Shown here: positions 7,355-15,096 of the stretch, one piece after another | How the letters are laid out: the number at the start of each line of letters is the position of its first letter | Position numbering within the stretch: position 1 is the first letter of the stretch | Assembly: GCA_028284705.1 (NCBI GenBank) | Contig: JANQRE010000035.1 | Coordinates: 1 to 44,763 of the forward strand | Reading direction: 5' to 3' | DNA: 44,763 nt | Origin: Paracoccaceae bacterium | GTDB taxonomy: Bacteria; Pseudomonadota; Alphaproteobacteria; Rhodobacterales; Rhodobacteraceae | Translations under genes and position numbers: made by a program | Notes under the pieces: model-generated | The model's database searches: none | What the model saw: the letters and a program-made list of their open reading frames with translations, nothing else | What the model was told of the DNA's origin: nothing

Positions 7355-9780
7355 CCGGTTCGTGGCCGCGACATCTCCGGATCGAACAAGCTACCGTCGG
7401 TGATTTTGGCGGCAACCGGTGCTCCGATTACCTCCACCTGCAGGTCAGTGCGCTTGAGTGCGTCGCTGTCCACAAAGGCATAGGCCAGGTTCTTGTCGAC
7501 CCTGTAGCCCCACGCGCCCGAAGTCACCGTTCCGACAACGGAGCCGTACGAGACCACGGAGGCGCCGGGATGGGCCGGCGCGTAATCGCAGGAGACTTCA
7601 AGTGTGACGAGCCTGCGCTTTGGAGCAGGGCGATTGGCCAGCGCCTCCCGCCCGATGAAGTCGGGTTTCTGCATATCAACGAAACGCTCCAACCCGGTCT
7701 CAAATGGATCGAACTCGGTCAGGATATCGGCCTTCCAATGCAGAAAGCCCTTCTCCATGCGCATCGATTCAACGGCCATCGACCCAAAGAGCGTTAGTCC
7801 ATGCGCCTCACCCGCAGCCCGCAGCGCCAGGTAAGCCGCGTAGAGCTGGTTGTTTGGCACGTGGATTTCGTATGCCAATTCACCGGAAAAACTGACGGCC
7901 ATCACCACCGCAGGCGCAATTCCAATATGAGCCTCTCGCACCGAGAGCCAGGGGAACGCCTCTCGCGACCAATCCCCCCGGGCCGCGTCTGACAAGACAT
8001 CCCGCGCTTTCGGGCCTGCCAGCACGAGGATCGTCCAGTCATTGGTGAGCGATCTCAACTGGATGTCCGCCCCGTCCGGCAGATGTTGCGTCAGCCAGTC
8101 CATGTCATGCCATTCCGCAGCGGCGGCGGAGCCATACCAGATGCGCTCAAGCCCAAGGGGCGAGGCCGGGATATTGGCAATTGTCGCCTCGCCCTTCACC
8201 ATGCCGTGGTGGTTCAGAAGATAGCCGAGCCCCACCCGCCCGGCTTTGCGGGTCACGCGACCGCAGAATATCGTATCCAGCCAGTCCCGGGCATCCGCCC
8301 CGGTGATCTCGATCCGGTTGAACCCATTCACTTCCGTCAGGCCGACGCCCTCATGCACGGCCATAACCTCTTGTTTTACAACGCCGAATGTCTCGTTGAA
8401 ACGGAAGCTATGGGTCTCCTCGAATTCCGGCGATGGCTTGACATAGGCCATCCGTTCCCATCCGTTCACGACCCCGAACTCCGCTCCTTCCGCGGCGAGG
8501 ATTGGCGTCAATGGAGTCGTCTTGATCGGGCGCCCAGCGGGGCGGTGCTCATGCGGGAAGTGAAACCGGAACTCGTTCTGATAATCCTCGATGGCCTTCA
8601 AGGACGTCAGTTCCACATTGCCATGCCCAGTAAACCGTCGTGGGTCGAGACACCAAGTGTCGTAGACCGCTTCGCCATGCACAATCTGTTGCGCCAGAAG
8701 CCAGCCATGCCCGCCCCCTTCGCCGACCCCTGCACGCAGCCCGATAATGCAAAACGCATTGCGCTTGCCCGGCACCGGGCCCACCAGAGGGGCGCCATCA
8801 ATCGTGTAGGTGATCGGGCCGTTCACCACGCGTTTGATCCCGACTTCCGTCAGCGCAGGCATGCGCTCAAAGGCGCCTTCCAGCACATCCATCACCCGGT
8901 CCAGATCGTCGGGGCAGAGGTCATTGGCAAAGCTCGGATCGATCCCGTCCATGCCCCAGGGTTTGCAGTTCTGTTCGTAGAACCCGACAAGAAGCCCGCC
9001 CTTTTCCTGACGGCAATAATAGTCGCTGATCGGGCATCTGAGCAGCGGCATCCGATGTCCCGCCTCGGCAATCGCCGGGATGTCTTCAGTGACGAAATAC
9101 TGATGCTCCATTGAGGCGACGGGATGCTGCACACCCATCATGGCAGTCACCTCATTCACCCGGTAACCTCCTGCATTCACGACGATTTCCGCGTCAATAT
9201 CGCCCTTGTCGGTCTGTACGGTCCAGGAATGATCCGCGCGCTGGAGAAGTCCGGTCACCGCCGTGTGCCGATAGACCTCCGCTCCCGTTTTGCGGGCATG
9301 AAAGGCGAGCGCCTGACAGAGCTGTGCGGGGTCGATATCGCCGTCTTCCCCGTCCCAGAGCCCGCCTAAGAGGTTCTCGGTCGAGATCAGCGGGTGACGC
9401 CGCGCGCATTCCTCGGCATCGATCACTTCGAATTCCACACCCATGCCCTTCGCCATGGAGGCAAAATGGCGATAGCCCTCCATTTGCGCCTCGGTATTGG
9501 CGAGCCGGATGCCGCCATCGCCATGGTGATAGCCGACCGGATAATCCGGGTCGTCACGCAGTTTCTTGTAGAGCGCGATGGAGTGAGACTTCAGCCCGAC
9601 CATGGTCTGGTTCATGCCGAAGTTCGTCACTTGGGCCGCGGAGTGCCATGTGGTGCCAGAGGTCAACTCGTCCCGCTCGATCAAGACGACGTCAGACCAA
9701 CCTTCCTGCGTGAGATGATAAAGCGTTGAGCATCCGGCAATCCCGCCGCCAATCACCACGACGCGTGCACTCGATTTCAT
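7351..9780 (-). CDS. FAD-dependent dehydrogenase with GcvT domains, dimethylglycine/sarcosine dehydrogenase-like, 809 aa
   Basis: The ATG at 9780 has a strong GGGAGGA upstream. Residues 6-~370 are a DAO-type FAD domain with VVVIGGGIAG (7-16) and TSGTTWHSAAQ, whose His46 sits where dimethylglycine dehydrogenases attach FAD covalently. A middle linker and a GcvT-type folate-binding aminomethyltransferase domain follow (about 430-720), then a GcvT C-terminal barrel. Enzymes of this build oxidise N-methyl groups of dimethylglycine or sarcosine and pass the formaldehyde unit to tetrahydrofolate. The divergent partner is an MttB-family methyltransferase, which supports a role in methylated-amine catabolism. 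The exact substrate is not determined by the sequence. The 3' end overlaps the stop of the unknown gene at 7354 by 4 bp. Confidence 0.9.
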   Translation of the reverse strand: MKSSARVVVIGGGIAGCSTLYHLTQEGWSDVVLIERDELTSGTTWHSAAQVTNFGMNQTMVGLKSHSIALYKKLRDDPDYPVGYHHGDGGIRLANTEAQMEGYRHFASMAKGMGVEFEVIDAEECARRHPLISTENLLGGLWDGEDGDIDPAQLCQALAFHARKTGAEVYRHTAVTGLLQRADHSWTVQTDKGDIDAEIVVNAGGYRVNEVTAMMGVQHPVASMEHQYFVTEDIPAIAEAGHRMPLLRCPISDYYCRQEKGGLLVGFYEQNCKPWGMDGIDPSFANDLCPDDLDRVMDVLEGAFERMPALTEVGIKRVVNGPITYTIDGAPLVGPVPGKRNAFCIIGLRAGVGEGGGHGWLLAQQIVHGEAVYDTWCLDPRRFTGHGNVELTSLKAIEDYQNEFRFHFPHEHRPAGRPIKTTPLTPILAAEGAEFGVVNGWERMAYVKPSPEFEETHSFRFNETFGVVKQEVMAVHEGVGLTEVNGFNRIEITGADARDWLDTIFCGRVTRKAGRVGLGYLLNHHGMVKGEATIANIPASPLGLERIWYGSAAAAEWHDMDWLTQHLPDGADIQLRSLTNDWTILVLAGPKARDVLSDAARGDWSREAFPWLSVREAHIGIAPAVVMAVSFSGELAYEIHVPNNQLYAAYLALRAAGEAHGLTLFGSMAVESMRMEKGFLHWKADILTEFDPFETGLERFVDMQKPDFIGREALANRPAPKRRLVTLEVSCDYAPAHPGASVVSYGSVVGTVTSGAWGYRVDKNLAYAFVDSDALKRTDLQVEVIGAPVAAKITDGSLFDPEMSRPRTG

Positions 9781-9944
9781 CGCTGTCCTCCCGTTGTCCC
9801 TTGGCGCAGAGGACGAGGTAAGCGCCAACCGGTCAATAGGTTTTCGATCAATTTCAAGGAACGCAAATTTCGGTTTCAGGAGCGCCGAAGGGCATCACTT
9901 TTTCCACTCTTTTGCGCGTATTTCTATTGACCGGCACCCCGGAA

Positions 9945-9961
9945 ATTTAAAAATTTTAAAT
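9945..9961. promoter_or_regulatory. 17-bp A/T palindrome, candidate operator 1
   Basis: A perfect odd palindrome centred on 9953. It starts 10 bp after the plus-strand TTGACC-containing repeat, so it would overlap the -10 region of a promoter reading toward the MttB-type gene. It shares a 15-bp core with the site at 10099-10115. Confidence 0.55.
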
Positions 9962-10098
9962 CGGAAAATGCAGTGGGGCCGAAAACGCATCCACTGTTCA
10001 CAAAGGAATTCATGTGCTGACCGGCGGTGGAACGTTAAAAACAAAGCGCATACGCCCCTTCTTTCAGGGTCCACGCAGCTTTTCAATTTCCTTAACCC

Positions 10099-10115
10099 GT
10101 TTAAAAATTTTAAAC
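10099..10115. promoter_or_regulatory. 17-bp A/T palindrome, candidate operator 2
   Basis: A perfect odd palindrome (GTTTAAAA-A-TTTTAAAC) centred on 10107, 42 bp before the MttB-type start codon. It shares its core with the site at 9945-9961, which suggests one dimeric regulator binding both. Confidence 0.55.
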
Positions 10116-10156
10116 TCTGGCACGGAAATTAACCTTCCTGCACAGGGTCTTTCGGC

Positions 10157-11680
10157 ATGAGCCGACGCGGAACCGGTGGTCGCGCCGCCCGCCTGCGAGA
10201 GCGCGCGGCACCGCCCAAGATCGACCCCGCCCCACCCGGACCGTCAGGCGGACGTTATCGGCCCCTGTCAGACCCTGACCTTAGCCAAATCTACGACACC
10301 GCCCTGCGCTTACTCGAGGAGCTCGGCATGGGCGAGGTGCCCAAGCGGCTCGAAGACCTGTTCCTCTCAAAAGGCGCCTTCCTGAACGACAAGGGCCGCA
10401 CCTGTTTCCCACGCGCCATGGTCGAAGACTACATCGATATGGCCGCCAAGCACTTCCCGCTCCATGGTCGCGATCCGGACCGCAGCATCGAAGTCGGCGG
10501 GGATAGGGTACATTTCGGCACTGGCGGCGCAGCGGTGCAAACGCTGGACATCGAGACGGCTCGTTATCGCCCCTCCACCCTGCAGGACCTCTACGACTTC
10601 ACCCGGCTGCAGGACCGTCTGCCCAATGTCAGCTGGTTTACCCGTTGCTGCGTGGCGACCGATGTGGCGGACAATTTCGATCTGGACGTCAACACGGTCT
10701 ACGCGCTTTTGCGCGGCACAACGAAGCCCGTCGCCACCTCCTTCACTTTGGCAGACCATGTCGCACCCATCGTCGATCTTCTTGACATCGCGGCGGGCGG
10801 GCAGGGCGCTTTTTCCAAGCGCCCCTTCGTGAAGGCGCATATCTCTCCTGTCATCTCGCCCATGCGTTTCGGCGAGGATGCGGTGGATGTGACCTTCGCC
10901 TGCATTGATCACAACATCCCCATCTCCGCAATCACCGCGGCGCAATCCGGCGCGACAGCGCCTGCCACCCTGGCCGGCTTCCTAGCGCAATCGCTGGCGG
11001 AAACACTCGGCTCACTGCTGATGGTCAACTGCATCTCGCCCGGATATCCGATGGTCTTCTCCAATTGGCCGCTCGTCATCGATCTGCGCACCGGCGCGTT
11101 CTGCGGCGGCGGGGGTGAGATCACCGTGCTGAACGCCGCCTCCGCTCAGCTCTCCAACTCGCTGGGACTGCCCTCGGGCGTGGCCAGTTCCATGACCGAC
11201 GCCAAAGCCATCGATGCGCAATATGGCGTGGAGAAGGGGCTTACCGCGCTTGCCGCAGGGCTCGCAGGCGGCAATCTGATCTATGAAAGCTCCGGCATGA
11301 TGGCCGCGCTTCTGGGCGCGAGTTTTGAGGGCTTCGTGCTCGACAATGAGATGATTGGTCAGGTCTATCGCACGCTGCGCGGCGTTGAGGTCAGCGAGGA
11401 GACCCTCGGGTTCGATGCCATCTGTGAGGCTGTGCTGGGCGAGGGGCATTTCCTGGGCTCAGACCAGACCCTCGCTGCGATGGAGCGCGATTACTACTAC
11501 CCGCCCCATGCCGACCGCGAAGCGCCGTCGAAATGGGAGGAGACCGGGTCTGAGGATGCCTGGACCCGTGCCAAACGCACCGCGAAAGAACTGCTCGCCG
11601 AGCCTGATCCCGGCTATCTTACCTCCGATCACGACAAGGCTATTCGGGACAAGTTCAACATCCTTCTGCCGCGTGCCTGA
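10157..11680 (+). CDS. MttB-family (trimethylamine methyltransferase-like) protein, non-pyrrolysine, 507 aa
   Basis: The ATG at 10157 has a weak AGGG 9-10 nt upstream. The protein follows the MttB TIM-barrel pattern: IYDTALRLLEELGMGEVP near the start, DRVHFGTGGAAVQTLD, NVSWFTRCCVATDV, TTKPVATSFTLADHVAPIVDLLDIAAGG, PFVKAHISPVISPMRFGEDAVD, and the glycine-rich GAFCGGGGEITVLNAASAQLSNSLGLPSG. The frame has no in-frame amber codon, so it belongs to the large pyrrolysine-free branch. In anaerobes such proteins demethylate quaternary amines onto a corrinoid protein. No corrinoid-binding protein is encoded here, so the acceptor is open. Divergence from a GcvT-type dehydrogenase suggests a joint pathway for methylated amines. 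Confidence 0.9.
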   Translation: MSRRGTGGRAARLRERAAPPKIDPAPPGPSGGRYRPLSDPDLSQIYDTALRLLEELGMGEVPKRLEDLFLSKGAFLNDKGRTCFPRAMVEDYIDMAAKHFPLHGRDPDRSIEVGGDRVHFGTGGAAVQTLDIETARYRPSTLQDLYDFTRLQDRLPNVSWFTRCCVATDVADNFDLDVNTVYALLRGTTKPVATSFTLADHVAPIVDLLDIAAGGQGAFSKRPFVKAHISPVISPMRFGEDAVDVTFACIDHNIPISAITAAQSGATAPATLAGFLAQSLAETLGSLLMVNCISPGYPMVFSNWPLVIDLRTGAFCGGGGEITVLNAASAQLSNSLGLPSGVASSMTDAKAIDAQYGVEKGLTALAAGLAGGNLIYESSGMMAALLGASFEGFVLDNEMIGQVYRTLRGVEVSEETLGFDAICEAVLGEGHFLGSDQTLAAMERDYYYPPHADREAPSKWEETGSEDAWTRAKRTAKELLAEPDPGYLTSDHDKAIRDKFNILLPRA

Positions 11681-11707
11681 TCCTGAGGTTTTGCGCGTCG
11701 CGGTGGG

Positions 11708-11747
11708 GCAGCGGGGGCTGCGGACATATGTCCGCAGCCCCCGCTGC
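11708..11747. terminator. Perfect 40-nt palindrome, probable bidirectional terminator
   Basis: All 20 base pairs of this palindrome match, from GCAGCGGGGGCT through a central CATATG, so the hairpin would have essentially no loop beyond the minimum. It lies 28 nt after the MttB-type stop and 58 nt after the convergent truA stop. A T tract is missing on both sides, so classic intrinsic termination is not certain. A second inverted repeat, CATGGCC-TT-GGCCATG, follows at 11758-11773. Confidence 0.55.
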
Positions 11748-11805
11748 TGGGTCGCTCATGGCCTTGGCCATGGCGAAAGCCCCCGCTCCGGGGCCAAGGT
11801 TCACA

Positions 11806-12573
11806 TCAAGCGAACGGGTCCTGCGGATAAATCACCTCCGTCAGGTAGAGCCCATCGGGCGCCGAAACCGGTCCACAAGCCGCGCGATCCTGTGCGGCCA
11901 AAGCCTCGGCGACGCGCTCCGGCGGCCAGCTGCCCGACCCCACACGCTCCAGTGACCCCACGATGGAGCGGACCTGATTGTGCAGAAACGACCGCGCCCG
12001 AAAGCGGAAATGGTACTCCACACCGGCATGCTGCGGATGCTCTGAAATGGTGATCTCATCCAGCGTCCTAATTGGTGATTTTGCCTGACAGAATGTCGAG
12101 CGGAAGGTAGTGAAATCGTGGGTGCCGATCAAATGCGTCGCCCCTGCGCGCATCGCGTCGACATCGAGCGCATGGTTCTTGCGCCAGACCTGACCCTTGT
12201 CATGGGTCGCGGGCGCCCGCCGCGACAAAAGCCGAAAGAGATAGCGGCGCTCCACCGCATCAAACCGGGCATGCCACTCATCCGATACCCGCGCAGCAGC
12301 CAGAACCGTAATCGGATCGGGCTTCAAATGATGGTTCAACGCCTCCGACAGGCGAAACGGCTCCCAATCCTGCGCCAGATCGCAATGCGCCACCTGACCC
12401 AAAGCATGCACGCCCGCATCGGTGCGCCCGGCTGCGGCAATCGTCCCGCAATCCGGCTCCAGTTTCCGCAAGGCCGCTTCCACCTGACCTTGCACCGTCA
12501 GAGGCCCATCCTGGCGCTGCCACCCGGCAAAAGGCTGGCCGTCATATTCGATTTTTAGGGCATAGCGCGGCAT
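11806..12573 (-). CDS. truA: tRNA pseudouridine(38-40) synthase TruA, 255 aa
   Basis: The start [21 protein letters not shown] is typical of TruA, and [12 protein letters not shown] carries the catalytic Asp52. Further family blocks are [34 protein letters not shown] and [17 protein letters not shown]. The length fits the bacterial family. It isomerises uridines 38-40 in the anticodon arm of many tRNAs, in the cytoplasm. It is divergent from the ycjX-type gene, with 94 bp between them. Confidence 0.97.
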   Translation of the reverse strand: MPRYALKIEYDGQPFAGWQRQDGPLTVQGQVEAALRKLEPDCGTIAAAGRTDAGVHALGQVAHCDLAQDWEPFRLSEALNHHLKPDPITVLAAARVSDEWHARFDAVERRYLFRLLSRRAPATHDKGQVWRKNHALDVDAMRAGATHLIGTHDFTTFRSTFCQAKSPIRTLDEITISEHPQHAGVEYHFRFRARSFLHNQVRSIVGSLERVGSGSWPPERVAEALAAQDRAACGPVSAPDGLYLTEVIYPQDPFA

Positions 12574-12667
12574 GCCCGTCGCATAACGCGCGGATTTCCC
12601 CGTGCCAAGCCCTCTACACAGAGCGCGCCTGCACCCTTATGTGTTCCTCACCAAACGAGGGAAGTCC

Positions 12668-14080
12668 GTGATCCTGTACGATATTGTCGATGGCATCGGG
12701 CGCAGCGTCGAAGGGGCTGCGCAGACCGTCTCCGGCGTGTTTGAACCAACGATCCGTCTCGGCGTCACCGGTCTCAGCCGCGCCGGGAAGACGGTCTTTA
12801 TCACATCTTTGGTGGCCAATCTGATGGATCGCGGGCGCATGCCGGGCCTTCGGGCTGCGGCCACCGGTGCCATTCAGACTGCCTACCTGTTGCCGCAACC
12901 CGATGACACGATCCCGCGCTTCGATTTCGAGACCCATCTGAATGACATGATCGGCCCCGAACCCCACTGGCCCGACTCCACCCGCTCGATCTCGGAACTG
13001 CGCCTCTCGATGCGAGTGCAGCCCACCGGCCTGATCGGTGCGATTTCAGGGCCGCGCACCGTACATCTCGACATCGTGGATTATCCCGGTGAGTGGCTGC
13101 TCGATTTGGGCCTTCTCGACAAGTCCTATGCGGAGTGGGCCGAGGAAAGCCTCACGCGCGCCGCCAACCGCGGGCAGGGCGCAGATTATTTGGCGCGGAT
13201 CAGCGACGTCGATGCCACGGCCGTGCTTGACGAGGTTGAGGCGAAATCCCTCGCGGCGGACTACACGCGTTATCTCGGCGCGTTGAAAGAGGCGGGCTTC
13301 AGCGATTGCACGCCGGGACGGTTCCTGCTGCCCGGGGAGTTGGACGGCTCACCGGCGCTGACCTTTGCCCCTTTGCCGAAACCCGAGACCCGGCCCAGAC
13401 GCTCGCTTTATCGCGAGTTCGAGCGGCGGTTTGAGGCCTATAAATCCAAGGTCGTGAAGCCGTTTTTCCGCGATCATTTCTCCCGGATCGATCGGCAGGT
13501 GGTGCTCGTAGATGCGCTCGGCGCGATCCATGCCGGGCCGCAGGCAGTGGACGATCTGCGGCAGGCCATGGCCGATATCCTCGGCGCGTTCCGGCCTGGG
13601 TCAAACGCGTTCCTGAACCAGATATTCTTCGGCAAGCGCGTTGAAAAAATCCTCTTCGCCGCCACCAAGGCCGATCACCTGCACCATGAATACCATGGCC
13701 GCCTGACCGCGATCATGGAGGCGATCTTGCGCGATGCCCGTGATCGCGCCGATTTCGCAGGTGCCGGCACAGGGGCGATGTCGCTGGCTGCGTTGCGCGC
13801 GACGGTCGAGGATACGCGTGAGCATAATGGCGAGACCTTACACGTGGTGCGCGGCCGCCTGCTTGACGGTGGCAAGGACGCGGCCTTCTACCCGGGGGAC
13901 CTGCCCTCCGACCCCTCCAAACTCATCGGTGCGGCCCGTGATGGGGCGCAAAAATGGCTCGACGGAGATTACGGTGTGATGAATTTTGCGCCTGCGAAGA
14001 TCGATCTGACACCTGGTGAGGGCCCGCCGCATATCCGCCTCGACCGGGCGGCAGAATTTCTGATCGGAGATCGCTTGTGA
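12668..14080 (+). CDS. ycjX: YcjX/DUF463 family P-loop NTPase, 470 aa
   Basis: The GTG at 12668 is chosen because AGGGA sits about 6 nt upstream and the protein then begins MILYDIVDGIGRSVEGAAQ, the usual family start. An upstream TTG at 12602 would add 22 residues without an SD. The Walker A loop GLSRAGKT is at residues 35-42, and DIVDYPGEWLLDLGLL gives the DxxG-type motif. The family has a GTPase-like fold and is often linked to envelope stress, but its activity is not well defined. The stop overlaps the GTG of the YcjF-like gene by 4 nt (GTGA), indicating translational coupling. Confidence 0.92.
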   Translation: MILYDIVDGIGRSVEGAAQTVSGVFEPTIRLGVTGLSRAGKTVFITSLVANLMDRGRMPGLRAAATGAIQTAYLLPQPDDTIPRFDFETHLNDMIGPEPHWPDSTRSISELRLSMRVQPTGLIGAISGPRTVHLDIVDYPGEWLLDLGLLDKSYAEWAEESLTRAANRGQGADYLARISDVDATAVLDEVEAKSLAADYTRYLGALKEAGFSDCTPGRFLLPGELDGSPALTFAPLPKPETRPRRSLYREFERRFEAYKSKVVKPFFRDHFSRIDRQVVLVDALGAIHAGPQAVDDLRQAMADILGAFRPGSNAFLNQIFFGKRVEKILFAATKADHLHHEYHGRLTAIMEAILRDARDRADFAGAGTGAMSLAALRATVEDTREHNGETLHVVRGRLLDGGKDAAFYPGDLPSDPSKLIGAARDGAQKWLDGDYGVMNFAPAKIDLTPGEGPPHIRLDRAAEFLIGDRL

Positions 14081-15090
14081 CTGACCAATCCCCTAAAGGC
14101 CCGGTGCTGTTTGATGTCGAGGATGCAGCAGAGGTGACACCTGCAAACGCGCCGCCCGTGCCGGACCCCGGCATGCCGCAAACCACACCCGCAATGCAGA
14201 CGCTCGCCACGCTTGCCGCGCGCAAACCCTCACGCCTTGCCCGCTGGTTTTGGACATCGCTGGTCGCTCTCGTGGGATTTGTGGCCTCCGTCGCGGCATG
14301 GGATTTCGTCACCGGATTGATCACCCGCAACCCGGTTCTGGGCGCCATCGCCCTCGGGTTGATCGGGATTTTTGTCTTTGTGCTTCTGCTCATTGCCGGA
14401 AAGGAACTGCTCGCGCTGGGGCGCCTCAAACGCGTCGATGAGATGCGCAAACGAGCCGAGGCAGCGCTCGCAGGCGGCGATCTGAAGGTTGCAAAAGAGG
14501 TGACGGCCCGGCTCTCCAGCCTCTACAGCACCCGCCCGGAACTTGCCGATGGACGCGATCGTCTGAACCGGCGGCTGGGTGATGTCTTCGACGCCGATGC
14601 CGCGCTTGGTCTGGCGGAACAGGACCTGCTCGCCCCTCTCGACGCACAAGCCAAACGTCAGGTCGAGGCCGCGGCCCGGCAGGTCGCGACCGTCACCGCC
14701 ATCGTGCCCTTGGCCCTTGCGGACCTCATCGCGGCGTTGACCGCAAATCTGCGCATGATCCGGCAGGTGGCGGAGATTTATGGCGGGCGCTCCGGCACGC
14801 TTGGTTCCTGGCGGCTGACCCGCGCGGTGCTGACTCATCTGGTGGCAACCGGCGCCGTTGCCGTCGGTGACGATCTGATCGGTTCGGTCGCGGGCGGCGG
14901 TGTTCTGTCCAAACTCTCCCGCCGCTTCGGCGAGGGGATCATCAATGGCGCGCTCACCGCCCGGGTCGGAGTGGCGGCCATCGAGGTCTGTCGTCCGCTG
15001 CCCTTCGTCACCGAACCTCGGCCAAATGTCTCCAAACTCGTGACCCGCGCGCTTGCCGGGCTAATTCCGGGCACAGGAGCCAAGGAGTAG
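14077..15090 (+). CDS. ycjF: YcjF/UPF0283 family inner-membrane protein, 337 aa
   Basis: The GTG start at 14077 overlaps the ycjX-type stop. A Pro-rich N-terminal tail of about 60 residues is followed by two membrane segments (WFWTSLVALVGFVASVAAW and LGAIALGLIGIFVFVLLLIAG) separated by a short loop. A long soluble domain follows, with family blocks VDEMRKRAEAALAGGDL, STRPELADGRDRLNRRLGDVFDADAAL and GGRSGTLGSWRL. It is the usual neighbour of YcjX, and the two are presumed to work together at the inner membrane. Molecular function is unknown. Confidence 0.9.
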   Translation: MTDQSPKGPVLFDVEDAAEVTPANAPPVPDPGMPQTTPAMQTLATLAARKPSRLARWFWTSLVALVGFVASVAAWDFVTGLITRNPVLGAIALGLIGIFVFVLLLIAGKELLALGRLKRVDEMRKRAEAALAGGDLKVAKEVTARLSSLYSTRPELADGRDRLNRRLGDVFDADAALGLAEQDLLAPLDAQAKRQVEAAARQVATVTAIVPLALADLIAALTANLRMIRQVAEIYGGRSGTLGSWRLTRAVLTHLVATGAVAVGDDLIGSVAGGGVLSKLSRRFGEGIINGALTARVGVAAIEVCRPLPFVTEPRPNVSKLVTRALAGLIPGTGAKE

Positions 15091-15096
15091 CCACGG

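Larger units (their letters stand above)
9781..10156. promoter_or_regulatory. 376-bp divergent control region of the dehydrogenase/MttB locus
   Basis: This gene-free stretch is far AT-richer than its flanks and has ordered symmetry. An 11-bp inverted repeat (CCGGTCAATAG at 9829-9839, CTATTGACCGG at 9924-9934) places a TTGACC, -35-like, facing outward toward each gene. Two 17-bp A/T palindromes with the common core TTTAAAAATTTTAAA lie at 9945-9961 and 10099-10115, centres 154 bp apart. A 7-bp inverted repeat, TTGGCGC/GCGCCAA, is at 9801-9807/9822-9828 in the dehydrogenase leader. CAGTGG/CCACTG is at 9971-9976/9991-9996. No good -10 box is clear. The palindromes look like operators for a shared regulator, whose gene is not in the window. 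Confidence 0.65.
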
